From the NCBI GenBank assembly GCA_947475175.1, contig CANJLN010000011.1, positions 1 to 33,100 on the forward strand: 33,100 nt of DNA, in the 5' to 3' direction. Both the position numbers and the translations under genes were made by a program. The notes beneath the pieces are model-generated. The model saw only the letters and a list, made by a program, of their open reading frames with translations, ran no database searches and was not told the DNA's origin. The stretch comes from Alphaproteobacteria bacterium. Its GTDB lineage: Bacteria > Pseudomonadota > Alphaproteobacteria > Paracaedibacterales > CAIULA01. Shown here in pieces: positions 17,298 to 24,919 of the stretch (position 1 is the first letter of the stretch; every line of letters begins with the position of its first letter).

Positions 17298-18191
17298 CTA
17301 TTGACCCTCAGGTAAATTTCTCAAACACAACCGCTTGACACGCCTAGGGTCGGCATCTAAAACTTCAAACTCAACACCAGATGGATGTGTAATGAGTTCC
17401 CCTCTGATAGGCACACGCCCCGCTAAAAAGGTAACCAACCCACCGATTGTATCAATATCTTCATCATGACCATTCAAAGGAAGCTTACGATCAAGCTTTT
17501 CTTCCAATTCTTCAAAAGTCGTTCGTCCATCGGTGACGATTGTTCCATCAGCTCGGATTTGAATTTGTGTCGATGGCACCAGATCATGGGCATCTTGGAT
17601 ATCACCAATAATTTCTTCAATCAAGCTAGCAAAGGTAACCAAGCCATCAACGCCACCGTATTCATCAACAACAATTGCCATTTTGCTACCTGTCTCACGC
17701 ATTTGCGGTAACAGGTCCAATGTACGCATTGCAGGTGAGATAAAAAGAACCTCTCGAAGGAGACTATTAACTTTCAAAGGCTTTTTGCTTTGCAACCAAC
17801 TTAAGACATCCTTGATATGGATCATCCCAACCACATTGTCCAGATTTTCACGATAGATAGGCATTCGTGTCACTCTAGTTTTAACGAACTGAGCAACCAG
17901 CTCTTGTTCGTCTATGGTGATAGGAACGGCCAGTATATCAGCACGTGGTGTCATGACGTCATAAGCGGTTAAATCTCTTAGGCTTAAGACATTGCCTAGC
18001 AGCTGCCGTTCGTCTGAATCAATAGACGGTTCTTCTTCTTCGCTTTCTTCGATTAATTCTTCGATAGTTTCCCGTAAGGTGCCATCGTTATCATAGTGGC
18101 GGTGAATTTTCCGCCATAAATTTCTAAAAAACTGCAGCATATGTGAGTAAAAAGGTTTGGTCCTGTTTAGAGTAAGTAATGGTTTCATCAT
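17298..18191 (-). CDS. CorC/TlyC-type CBS-domain protein
   Basis: The family has two CBS domains and a C-terminal CorC/HlyC domain; members are linked to magnesium/cobalt efflux or called hemolysin C. Here an acidic N-terminus (ELIEESEEEEPSIDSDE) leads to 'LRDLTAYDVMTPRADILAV' (start of CBS1), 'RMPIYRENLDNVVGMIHIKD', CBS2 with 'MAIVVDEYGGVDGLVTFASL' then 'EEIIGDI', and the CorC domain with 'DIDTIGGLVTFLAGRVPIRG'. There is no DUF21 membrane domain, so this is the short soluble form (297 residues). The start ATG overlaps the ybeY stop (ATGA), which fits the usual alphaproteobacterial miaB-phoH-ybeY-tlyC order. lnt, often next, is replaced by mutS. A hemolytic role is doubtful. Confidence 0.92.
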   Translation of the reverse strand: MMKPLLTLNRTKPFYSHMLQFFRNLWRKIHRHYDNDGTLRETIEELIEESEEEEPSIDSDERQLLGNVLSLRDLTAYDVMTPRADILAVPITIDEQELVAQFVKTRVTRMPIYRENLDNVVGMIHIKDVLSWLQSKKPLKVNSLLREVLFISPAMRTLDLLPQMRETGSKMAIVVDEYGGVDGLVTFASLIEEIIGDIQDAHDLVPSTQIQIRADGTIVTDGRTTFEELEEKLDRKLPLNGHDEDIDTIGGLVTFLAGRVPIRGELITHPSGVEFEVLDADPRRVKRLCLRNLPEGQ

Positions 18192-18676
18192 TGATAAGGA
18201 TTACTAATCCCCAAGTTGTCTAAAACATTAACTTCTAAACTTTCCATTGCTTCGGCTTCTTTATTTTCTTGATGATCATAACCTAACAAATGCAAAGTCC
18301 CATGTACAACTAAATGCGTAATATGATGAAGAAACGGTTTTTTTTGTTCTTCTGACTCATCTAACACTTTTTTAAGTGCTAAAACAATATCGCCGATGAT
18401 GAGCGGTGATTGAAGAGACGTCACTTTTTCTAATTCCTCTTTTGACAATGCAGGAAAAGAAAGAACATTCGTTGGCTCATCTTTTCCCCGGTAAGCATGA
18501 TTCAATTCTTGAGAATGAGGGTTATTTGTTAACAGAACACTAATTTCACTGGGATAGTCCCATTTTATATGCTTTAAAGTTCCATTGATAATTTGACTCA
18601 ACCGGTCTTGCCATTCCTCGGTTGTGTACCACGTTAACCAATCTTCATCAGCTATTTGAATAGCGACCTCATGCAT
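18188..18676 (-). CDS. ybeY: Endoribonuclease / rRNA maturation factor YbeY
   Basis: YbeY is a metal-dependent factor needed for 16S rRNA 3' end maturation and ribosome quality control. The zinc site H-x3-H-x5-H is complete in 'VVHGTLHLLGYDH', and upstream 'NHAYRGKDEPTNVLSFP' is the other conserved block. 162 residues is normal. ATG at 18676 overlaps the phoH stop by eight bases, with AGAGGG about 11 bases upstream. Position between phoH and tlyC is the standard one. Confidence 0.96.
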   Translation of the reverse strand: MHEVAIQIADEDWLTWYTTEEWQDRLSQIINGTLKHIKWDYPSEISVLLTNNPHSQELNHAYRGKDEPTNVLSFPALSKEELEKVTSLQSPLIIGDIVLALKKVLDESEEQKKPFLHHITHLVVHGTLHLLGYDHQENKEAEAMESLEVNVLDNLGISNPYQ

Positions 18677-19664
18677 TTTTTGGATTCACCCTCTTTTTAT
18701 CATTCTCATCATAAGCATGAACAATCTTACCAACCAGAGGATGACGCACTACATCTTTTTCATCAAAAATAATAAAACGAATCGCATCAACATTTTCTAA
18801 AATGTGCATCGCATCTTTCAAGCCAGAGGGAATACCACTCGGTAAATCAATCTGTGTCAGATCTCCGGTGATCACCATGCGAGAATGATTGCCCAAACGC
18901 GTTAAAAACATTTTCATTTGAACGGGCGTTGTATTTTGCGCCTCATCCAAAATGACAAAGGCATTGGCTAAGGTTCTCCCTCTCATAAAAGCAAGCGGTG
19001 CTACTTCAATTTCACCATTGCTCAGGCGTTTTAAAACTTGATCAGGAGGAAGCATATCATTGAGGGCGTCATACAAAGGACGTAAATAAGGATCAACCTT
19101 TTCCTTCATATCACCTGGCAGAAAACCAAGTCTTTCACCGGCTTCCACGGCTGGACGCGTTAGGATAATGCGCTCAATCTTTCCAGCTAAAAGCATGGAT
19201 ACGCCCTGGGCCACGGCTAAATAAGTCTTGCCGGTTCCAGCGGGACCAACACCAAAAACCATATCACACTTTTGCATGGCCTCGATGTAATCACCTTGAC
19301 GGCTGCTTCTTGGAAAAACAATACGTCTTTTGGTAACAATGGAAATTTCCGAGCCCGTTTCATCTGTATCTGATCCACCATTCAGGGCCGGAGAATTGAT
19401 CGTGGCCAACCGAATGGCAGCATCAACTTCAGCCATCTCAACAATGTGTCCTTTGGCGAGCTGGTTATAAAGAAACTGCAAGGCATTTTGGGCAAAGGTT
19501 GCCTCAGGTTCAGCGCCATTAATATTAACCCGGTTTCCTCTGAGCGCTAGAACAACACCAAGTCGTTGTTCTATCTGCAAAAGATATCGATCTTGAGGGC
19601 CAACCAATTGAGACAAAAGGTGATTATCTCTAAATTCTAAAAAATGATTAGGTTCTATACTCAA
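18669..19664 (-). CDS. PhoH-family ATPase (YbeZ type)
   Basis: A PhoH-like P-loop ATPase that works with YbeY in RNA metabolism. Walker A is 'GVGPAGTGKTYLAVAQ', Walker B is 'AFVILDEAQNTTP', and 'MVITGDLTQIDLP' is the further conserved block. 331 residues is typical. It begins with TTG at 19664, overlapping the miaB TGA by three bases. AGAGGA lies ten bases upstream and no other start precedes the conserved part. The TTG start and overlap mean translation probably depends on miaB. Confidence 0.94.
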   Translation of the reverse strand: MSIEPNHFLEFRDNHLLSQLVGPQDRYLLQIEQRLGVVLALRGNRVNINGAEPEATFAQNALQFLYNQLAKGHIVEMAEVDAAIRLATINSPALNGGSDTDETGSEISIVTKRRIVFPRSSRQGDYIEAMQKCDMVFGVGPAGTGKTYLAVAQGVSMLLAGKIERIILTRPAVEAGERLGFLPGDMKEKVDPYLRPLYDALNDMLPPDQVLKRLSNGEIEVAPLAFMRGRTLANAFVILDEAQNTTPVQMKMFLTRLGNHSRMVITGDLTQIDLPSGIPSGLKDAMHILENVDAIRFIIFDEKDVVRHPLVGKIVHAYDENDKKRVNPKNA

Positions 19665-21085
19665 ACCTCGTCTTTCCTCTCTAATAATTCGGACATAGGA
19701 TAGGGTATAATGGCGGAATCGGTTAACGAGCCAACCAAGCTGTTTTCATGCGCAGATTCAAGTCGCACTTCTACCAACTTTCCAAATAAATCGTCTGATG
19801 CAACAACAGGTACCGATTGCATATAAGGCGTTTTTCCTATCATTTGTCCTTGGTGTTTGCCTTTTCGATCCAGCAAAACCATTTGTGTTGTTCCAACCAT
19901 ACTTCTATTAAACGACAATTGTTGTTCATTCAGCAAGTCTTGTAATTCACGAAGACGTTTTGATTTTATCTCTTCATCCACTTGCAATTCCATCGCCCCT
20001 GCTGGTGTGCCTGGGCGCTTGCTATATTTAAATGAATAAGCTTGAGCGAATCCAACTTCTTTTATCAAAGTCAACGTTGCTTCTTGGTCTGTATCTTTCT
20101 CTCCTGGGAACCCGACAATAAAGTCCGATGAAAAAGCAATATCGGGACGAGCAATCTTAAGTTTTTCAATGATATTTAAATAATCTTTTGCTGTATGTTT
20201 GCGGTTCATCGCTTCTAAAATAGAATCGCTTCCTGATTGAACGGGCAAATGCAAAAATGGCATGAGTTGAGGAATTTCTCCATGAGCATTAATCAGTTCA
20301 TCATCCATATCGCGAGGATGCGACGTCATGTACCGAATACGCTCTAACCCTTTTATTTGGCTCAGCTCAAAAACCAATCTGCCCAATCCCCATTCTTTTG
20401 TTCCATGAGAGGAAGCATAAAGAGGTTGCCCGTGATAAGCGTTTACGTTTTGACCAAGCAAAGTAATTTCAAGCGCGCCTAAGCTAACCAGATGCTCAGC
20501 CTCTTTTAAAATGTCTGAAACAGGTCGTGAATATTCAGCGCCCCGTGTATAAGGAACAACGCAAAAGGTGCAGAATTTATCGCATCCCTCTTGCACCGAT
20601 AAAAAGACGCTGGAGGCTGAGCTTGTCGGTGCAGGTAGAGAATCAAATTTGCTTTCAAGTGGGAAATCAGTATCAATCAACCCTTTTGGTCTTTTGCCTT
20701 CTCTTTTTTCTTTCTCGCGATTCATTTGCGCAATCATTTCAGGCAAACGATGATAAGTCTGCGGTCCAAAGACCATGCTGACATAAGGTGCCTGACGGAT
20801 AATCTCTTTCCCCTCTGCTTGCCCCACACAACCGCCAACACCAATGACCATGTCATCACCATCATTGCGGCGATTGGTTTGGTGCCGTCTTAACCGACCC
20901 AAATCAGAATAGACTTTTTGTTCCGCTTTTTCTCGAATATGGCATGTATTTAAAATGGCCATATCGGCCTCTGCCGGATCCTCGGTGATGGAGTAACCCA
21001 ATGGCTTTAATAGATCAACCATTCTGTCAGAATCATAGACATTCATCTGACAGCCGTACGTTTTAATATAGAGTTTTTTGTTCAT
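19661..21085 (-). CDS. miaB: tRNA-2-methylthio-N6-dimethylallyladenosine synthase MiaB
   Basis: MiaB is a radical-SAM enzyme that adds the 2-methylthio group to i6A37 of tRNAs reading UNN codons. The N-terminal domain has Cys12 ('TYGCQMN'), Cys48 ('NTCHIREKA') and the third cysteine in 'GVGGCVGQ' for the auxiliary cluster. The radical-SAM motif C-x3-C-x2-C is in 'EGCDKFCTFCVVPYTRG', and a TRAM domain ends the protein. 474 residues is full length. No clear Shine-Dalgarno precedes the ATG. It is first in the miaB-phoH-ybeY-tlyC block, with a candidate promoter at 21175-21203. Confidence 0.97.
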   Translation of the reverse strand: MNKKLYIKTYGCQMNVYDSDRMVDLLKPLGYSITEDPAEADMAILNTCHIREKAEQKVYSDLGRLRRHQTNRRNDGDDMVIGVGGCVGQAEGKEIIRQAPYVSMVFGPQTYHRLPEMIAQMNREKEKREGKRPKGLIDTDFPLESKFDSLPAPTSSASSVFLSVQEGCDKFCTFCVVPYTRGAEYSRPVSDILKEAEHLVSLGALEITLLGQNVNAYHGQPLYASSHGTKEWGLGRLVFELSQIKGLERIRYMTSHPRDMDDELINAHGEIPQLMPFLHLPVQSGSDSILEAMNRKHTAKDYLNIIEKLKIARPDIAFSSDFIVGFPGEKDTDQEATLTLIKEVGFAQAYSFKYSKRPGTPAGAMELQVDEEIKSKRLRELQDLLNEQQLSFNRSMVGTTQMVLLDRKGKHQGQMIGKTPYMQSVPVVASDDLFGKLVEVRLESAHENSLVGSLTDSAIIPYPMSELLERKDEV

Positions 21086-21174
21086 TTTTTGAAAGCAAAT
21101 ATTCTTTAAAGGGCGTGAGAGATAGTACTCTATAAACGAGATAATTGCCTATAGTTTTGTTTTGGCAAGCAGCA

Positions 21175-21203
21175 ATTCTCAATTTTGGTTAAATCTCTGT
21201 CAA
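21175..21203 (-). promoter_or_regulatory. Candidate sigma-70 promoter of the miaB block
   Basis: On the minus strand there is a perfect TTGACA (21203-21198), a 17-base spacer, then GAGAAT (21180-21175), four of six matches. Transcription would start near 21168, leaving a leader of about 80 bases before the miaB ATG at 21085. Confidence 0.5.
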
Positions 21204-21211
21204 TCCTCACA

Positions 21212-21439
21212 CTGTCGTCCTCGGGCTTGTTCCATGCCGTCATGACGAGCAACGAAGTTGCGTGGCCATCCAGAAAAAGTGATACAGATGAAACACAAAA
21301 TAATGCTTATTGAGCGCACAAATCCTGAATAGAAAGATTTGTATGAAGACATTATTTGACTGGATGGCCACGCAACTTCGTTGCTCGCCATGACGGCGGC
21401 ACTTGTGAGATACCTATAGAACAAGTCCAAGGACGACAG
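21212..21439. repeat. Large inverted repeat built from family A and D units
   Basis: The left arm (21212-21273) is a partial family A unit followed by a family D unit; the right arm (21360-21439) is the same pair inverted. The D parts match over about 36 bases with one difference. The right arm has about 20 extra bases between its D and A parts. The loop between arms is 86 bases. The A parts are diverged and lack their second half. Confidence 0.85.
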
Positions 21440-21546
21440 AGGGTGGGAAATCACCTGTTTTTCTGCCCTCGCCAAATAAATCCCTTAACTTTTTCTCAAA
21501 AATCTGTTTAAACATATGTTAACAAATTTTCCTTATTCTAAATGAC

Positions 21547-22287
21547 ATGACTAGACGTATCGGGGCCTTTATGCTTTTCTTATTTTTATTTCTTTTATCC
21601 ATTGCATCACCGAGTCACGCCTTTATCTCGCCTGCAACTCGTCTTTTGGATCAATTGACTAATGATTATGAGCAAAGCCCAACAGATGTTAAAAGAAGCG
21701 CTATTCTTAAGTTTGTTGTTACAGGAAACTCGGGAGAGCACTTAGGAGAACATGGGCGGCCATATAAAAGACTGAGCAAGCGCATTGCCAATGCTGAAGA
21801 GCGTAAAATTATGTTCAGAGCATTGATAATAGCCAATCGTAGCGCGACTGTACGGGATGCAGAAGATGAAATTGCTGGTTTGTTAAATACTGTCCAAGCT
21901 TCTCCCACTAAAGAAGGTGATCGGCACAAACTGATAAGCTTTATGGTCGTTCATCTTGCTTTTGGTAAGGTCTCTCATTTTCTACTGGATCAAATTATTC
22001 GAAATTTTCGATCTCAATATTCAAAAAGAATAAGATTATCTTGTGATCTTGATGAAGAAGAAATTGACTCTATGTTTAAATCAATGGATGAGAGCCCGTC
22101 ATTTGAGAATGCATATGCAGATGTTTTCAAAAAAGATCTGGCAACTTTACGTATTCAAAGCGTTTATCGCGGACATGCCGTCAGAGAAAAAGGCAGAAAA
22201 GAATATGATAAAGTGATGGATGAATTAGAGGCGATGGTGGCTGAAGCACAAAGAAAGAGAGAGATGAATTTGAAGGGGTGGAGATAG
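21547..22287 (+). CDS. Secreted protein of unknown function with an IQ motif
   Basis: I do not recognise the family. 246 residues with a strong signal peptide (MLFLFLFLLSIASPSHA, ending near residue 26). The body is helical and charged. Ile203 to Arg213 reads IQSVYRGHAVR, an exact match to the calmodulin-binding IQ core (I-Q-x3-R-G-x3-R), followed by a basic and then coiled-coil-like tail (EYDKVMDELEAMVAEAQRKRE). In eukaryotes IQ motifs bind calmodulin or myosin light chains; in an exported protein of an intracellular bacterium this raises the possibility of a host-directed protein, but one short motif can arise by chance. The ATG at 21547 is used; 21571 is the alternative. Neither has a good ribosome-binding site. 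First of three secreted proteins in a row. Confidence 0.7.
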   Translation: MTRRIGAFMLFLFLFLLSIASPSHAFISPATRLLDQLTNDYEQSPTDVKRSAILKFVVTGNSGEHLGEHGRPYKRLSKRIANAEERKIMFRALIIANRSATVRDAEDEIAGLLNTVQASPTKEGDRHKLISFMVVHLAFGKVSHFLLDQIIRNFRSQYSKRIRLSCDLDEEEIDSMFKSMDESPSFENAYADVFKKDLATLRIQSVYRGHAVREKGRKEYDKVMDELEAMVAEAQRKREMNLKGWR

Positions 22288-22303
22288 GTAGGCTGCTCCT
22301 CTA

Positions 22304-22405
22304 CACTGTCATTCTCGGACTTGTTCCGAGAATCTTGGATCTTGTCAAGCCGAAGGAACGTTATGGTAGGAGAGAGATCCTCGGAACAAGTCCGAGGATG
22401 ACAGT
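22304..22405. repeat. Family A inverted pair
   Basis: Two 31-base family A units face each other: 22304-22334 (with TTCTCGGA...TCCGAGAA) and 22375-22405 (with TCCTCGGA...TCCGAGGA). Each is itself a hairpin with an ACAAG/CTTGT loop. About 40 bases of unique sequence lie between. Confidence 0.9.
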
Positions 22406-22429
22406 ATGGAGCCAAAACATGTCTACCTC

Positions 22430-22510
22430 CGTCATCGCGAAGCCCGCAGGGCTGTGGCGATCCAGTTGTATTTTCTGGATTGCCGCGTCGCTCCGCTCCT
22501 CGCAATGACG
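22430..22510. repeat. Family B inverted pair
   Basis: The left unit (22430-22465) begins CGTCATCGCGAAG and ends GGCGATCCAG; the right unit (22475-22510) begins CTGGATTGCCGCG and ends CTCGCAATGACG. They are related in inverted orientation around a nine-base spacer, with different central hairpins (GCCCGCAGGGC against GTCGCTCCGCTCC). Fragments of the same family occur near 23956 and 24930. Confidence 0.85.
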
Positions 22511-22548
22511 ATACGAGCTTCGAGACAACAACCAAAAAGGAATTTCGT

Positions 22549-22577
22549 TTGACGGATAGGAATTAATACTTTATTTA
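22549..22577 (+). promoter_or_regulatory. Candidate promoter of the 431-residue secreted protein gene
   Basis: TTGACG (22549-22554) and TATTTA (22572-22577) with a 17-base spacer, matching five and three of six positions. It lies 54 bases before the ATG and directly after the family B repeat, so the gene may have its own transcript. Confidence 0.35.
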
Positions 22578-22630
22578 ACTATTCCAACTACACTTATTTT
22601 TAAGAATGAATTTTACAAAGGAGTTTTTAC

Positions 22631-23926
22631 ATGAAAAAGATTATAAGCCTAAGTTTTGCAGTGTTGTTGCTGGGGACAAGTATTGGGAGCGCTACGGATC
22701 TTACTCAAGAGGAACAAGAGGAATATGGGAGGAGAACAGCAGGACAGAAAATGACAAAAGATGATTCTCAGAGAATTTTCGATGAAATAATTGCTGCAAG
22801 AACAGCGCCGCCTGTCGCTTCTAAAGATTATGTAAAAAGTTCTAAGGTGAGGGGGGCAGCAGCCAACGATAGCGACGGTGAAGATGGAGGGATGTTTACA
22901 ACTCACGTTACCAAATCAGAGCCTGTTGAAGTGCCTGATGTGATTGGTGACGGTAGAGGAACTCCGTTTTCTCTAGGCCCAATTTCTCAAGGAATACTGG
23001 CGAGTACCAAGACCCAACTTGCTCCTCGATATTTAGCAGAGCTTGCCGCTCATATATCTAATGCCGAGATTACTGATAAAGACAGCCTTCTTAGAAAAGC
23101 GCAAGAATTAGAAGCTCTGCAAGCTAAGAGAGAAGATTTTGCCAGTCGTAAAGCGGAAACGCTGAAGCATCTTGGCGTAGAACCCGTCACGACAGATAAT
23201 GACGATGGTGAAACAGTTCCGGATCTAACGGCAAAATCAACAGATGTGATGACAGGTTTTTACAAAGACGAAATGTTCAAGCCTAAGGTACCTGGCCCTG
23301 TTGGACCAAAAGCCCGTGTAAACCTTGGAGCGAGTGGCGCTCTTTTAGACTTTATGGGCACAGTCGTTGAGGGAATAAATCCTGCTGCACTGAAAGCTCT
23401 TTCTCTTGCTAAGCAAGTTGAAGCACTTACCCAAGCTCGTAATAAACTAAGTACAGCTAGCGGGAAGGCAGCATCATTATTAGCAGCTGCTGAACAACCT
23501 CAAAGATTAGCACGTGGCGAGCAAGCAAAATCATCGCCGGTATTGAATCCGCAACATATTGCTGCGATTGATGAGAAAATTGTTGAGATGGATGCAATGA
23601 TAAGTTCGATGCAGGAGGCTCTGGATGCTGAAAAGGATAAGATAGTACGTTGGACAGCAGCAGAAAAATTGGAAAAAGAAAAAGGATTTTTTTCCAAGAT
23701 ACAAGCTATCTATCGTGCTCTCAAAGAAAGACTGTCTGCTGCAAAGGATTATGCAGCGATGATGGCGGATCTTACTGGAGAAGAAGAAGTTCCTGTAGTT
23801 AATTCTGCTCGAGATGCATACGTAGCTGCAGAGCTTAAGAAAAAAGCTGTGTTAGAAGTTAGACGAGTTGCTCAAGCTCATGGTGCAGCTCATGATGGCA
23901 CAAGCAAAATAGCTCTTAAGAAGTAG
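22631..23926 (+). CDS. Secreted coiled-coil protein of unknown function
   Basis: I do not recognise the family. 431 residues with a signal peptide (MKKIISLSFAVLLLGTSIGSA). The mature part is acidic and low in hydrophobics up to residue 220. It then has a Pro/Gly hinge 'VPGPVGPKARV' running into 'NLGASGALLDFMG' (residues 231-243), and long Ala/Glu/Lys-rich helices likely to form coiled coils (about 265-380). The hinge and the N-x-G-x-x-G-A-x-L-D-F motif recur in the next gene, so the two are probably related. The start is firm: AAAGGAG (22617-22623) is seven bases before the ATG. Flanked by repeats on both sides. An exported structural or host-facing protein is an inference. Confidence 0.72.
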   Translation: MKKIISLSFAVLLLGTSIGSATDLTQEEQEEYGRRTAGQKMTKDDSQRIFDEIIAARTAPPVASKDYVKSSKVRGAAANDSDGEDGGMFTTHVTKSEPVEVPDVIGDGRGTPFSLGPISQGILASTKTQLAPRYLAELAAHISNAEITDKDSLLRKAQELEALQAKREDFASRKAETLKHLGVEPVTTDNDDGETVPDLTAKSTDVMTGFYKDEMFKPKVPGPVGPKARVNLGASGALLDFMGTVVEGINPAALKALSLAKQVEALTQARNKLSTASGKAASLLAAAEQPQRLARGEQAKSSPVLNPQHIAAIDEKIVEMDAMISSMQEALDAEKDKIVRWTAAEKLEKEKGFFSKIQAIYRALKERLSAAKDYAAMMADLTGEEEVPVVNSARDAYVAAELKKKAVLEVRRVAQAHGAAHDGTSKIALKK

Positions 23927-24298
23927 TCTAAAGCGAGAGAACGATTCAAGCCCTTCGTCATTGCGAGGAGGGGTCACTGATTTATGAACGTTAACGAAGA
24001 GGCGCCAATATTCCCTATTGTCGTCCTCGAGAGGCCGAAGGCCGAGTCGGGAATCCAGGAAAAATTATAACTGGATTCCCGCCTTCGCGCGAATGACACT
24101 GAATTGGCAAAAAGTTACTTTTCATTGTAGTTTAATTACGTTCGTACGGCTGTGGACTTGTTCCGAGGATCTCTTCGAGAGGTTCGTTAACTGTTTTCTT
24201 GAAATGCTTGAAATAACACCTCTATAAATTCCTCTTGACAAAACACCTCCACCATCCCATCTACAAGGTATACTGAACAAATCAGGAGTTTCATTTGC
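23927..24298. other. Repeat-containing intergenic region
   Basis: No gene is supported in these 372 bases. There is a family B fragment near 23956-23970, a complete family C composite at 24020-24097 and a half family A unit at 24154-24172. A perfect TTGACA at 24235-24240 is a possible -35 for the next gene, but the best -10 (TATACT, 24269-24274) is 28 bases away and nearer positions are poor. Confidence 0.55.
24020..24097. repeat. Family C composite repeat, copy 1
   Basis: 78 bases made of a GTCGTCCTCGAGAGGC...GAATCCAGG half and a CTGGATTCCCGCCTTCGC...GAATGAC half around an A/T spacer. The reverse complement of 32858-32936 has the same two halves in the same order, so the two are copies in opposite orientation. 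Confidence 0.9.
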
Positions 24299-24919
24299 AT
24301 GCAAAAGCTTATTCGCTTTAGTCTTTTCACATTTTTATTCCTTGGCGTTCTCTCCACTGGTTCTATGAGCATGGATGATGGGACGCCTGTAGTCGTGCCT
24401 GCTCAGAAACAAATGAGATCAGTTAAACTGCAACCTTCTCTAGATATTCGTCGTCAGAATTTTAATCTGGATCTAAAAAGAACAATGCAGATTTTTAAAA
24501 TAGCTGAAGGCGCAACGCCAAAGGAAACAAAGGCAAATCGTGCAGCATGTATGTCTGACCACTACACTTTAGAGATTCTGAAAGAAAAAAGAGACGCAGA
24601 TGGAAATGTTAAACCCCGTACAAACTTTGGTAAAGCTGGCGCTATTTTGGATTTTGCAGCTGGGGCTTATCAAAGGAAAAACCGTGACGTGCTAGGCAAA
24701 CTAATGGCAGTTTTTTCTCCCGTCGTAGGGCGCGAGCTAAATCGTCATTATGTGCTTCTCATTAGCAATGCGTTTTATCAGATAACGGGAGCACCTCAGC
24801 TAAGAGGACAAGGTAATGGTTTCGGGGCTAAACCTGTGCCAGGCCCAAAGCCCAAGAGGGGGGTAAATTTAACTGAAGTAAAACAACCCAAACCGAAAGA
24901 TGCCGGTTGCCCTTGTTAG
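24299..24919 (+). CDS. Small secreted protein related in part to the upstream one
   Basis: I do not recognise the family. 206 residues with a signal peptide (MQKLIRFSLFTFLFLGVLSTG). Residues 109-122 read NFGKAGAILDFAAG, matching the N-x-G-x-x-G-A-[IL]-L-D-F motif of the preceding gene. Residues 180-190 (VPGPKPKRGVN) resemble that gene's Pro/Gly hinge, but placed after the motif instead of before. The end is basic with a terminal Cys-Pro-Cys. AGGAG at 24284-24288 is ten bases before the ATG, supporting the start. Likely a paralogous exported protein; function unknown. Confidence 0.7.
   Translation: MQKLIRFSLFTFLFLGVLSTGSMSMDDGTPVVVPAQKQMRSVKLQPSLDIRRQNFNLDLKRTMQIFKIAEGATPKETKANRAACMSDHYTLEILKEKRDADGNVKPRTNFGKAGAILDFAAGAYQRKNRDVLGKLMAVFSPVVGRELNRHYVLLISNAFYQITGAPQLRGQGNGFGAKPVPGPKPKRGVNLTEVKQPKPKDAGCPC

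Larger units (their letters stand above)
21086..21546. other. Divergent intergenic region with a large inverted repeat
   Basis: The 461 bases between miaB and the next gene hold no supported gene; the minus-strand reading frame across 21200-21475 consists mainly of repeat sequence. The region carries the miaB promoter candidate and the inverted repeat at 21212-21439. The last 70 bases before the next gene are AT-rich with a ten-base palindrome AACATATGTT near 21511. Confidence 0.5.
22288..22630. other. Repeat-filled intergenic region
   Basis: No gene is seen in these 343 bases. They hold a family A inverted pair, a family B inverted pair and a promoter candidate for the next gene, each listed separately. 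Confidence 0.6.

Noticed and set aside
17298-18191. Hemolysin (virulence factor) reading of the TlyC-like gene
   Set aside because: The gene is in the conserved ybeY operon and has the CBS/CorC architecture of a housekeeping protein; hemolysis is not supported by the sequence.
21200-21475. Open minus-strand frame of 91 codons upstream of miaB
   Set aside because: It is made mostly of the inverted repeat at 21212-21439, has no ribosome-binding site and no recognisable protein features.
22164-22535. Open minus-strand frame of 123 codons
   Set aside because: It runs antisense to the IQ-motif gene and through family A and B repeats; its peptide simply translates the repeats.
24122-24372. Minus-strand frames upstream of the 206-residue secreted protein
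   Set aside because: They overlap its signal peptide coding region and the repeats, and lack start signals.
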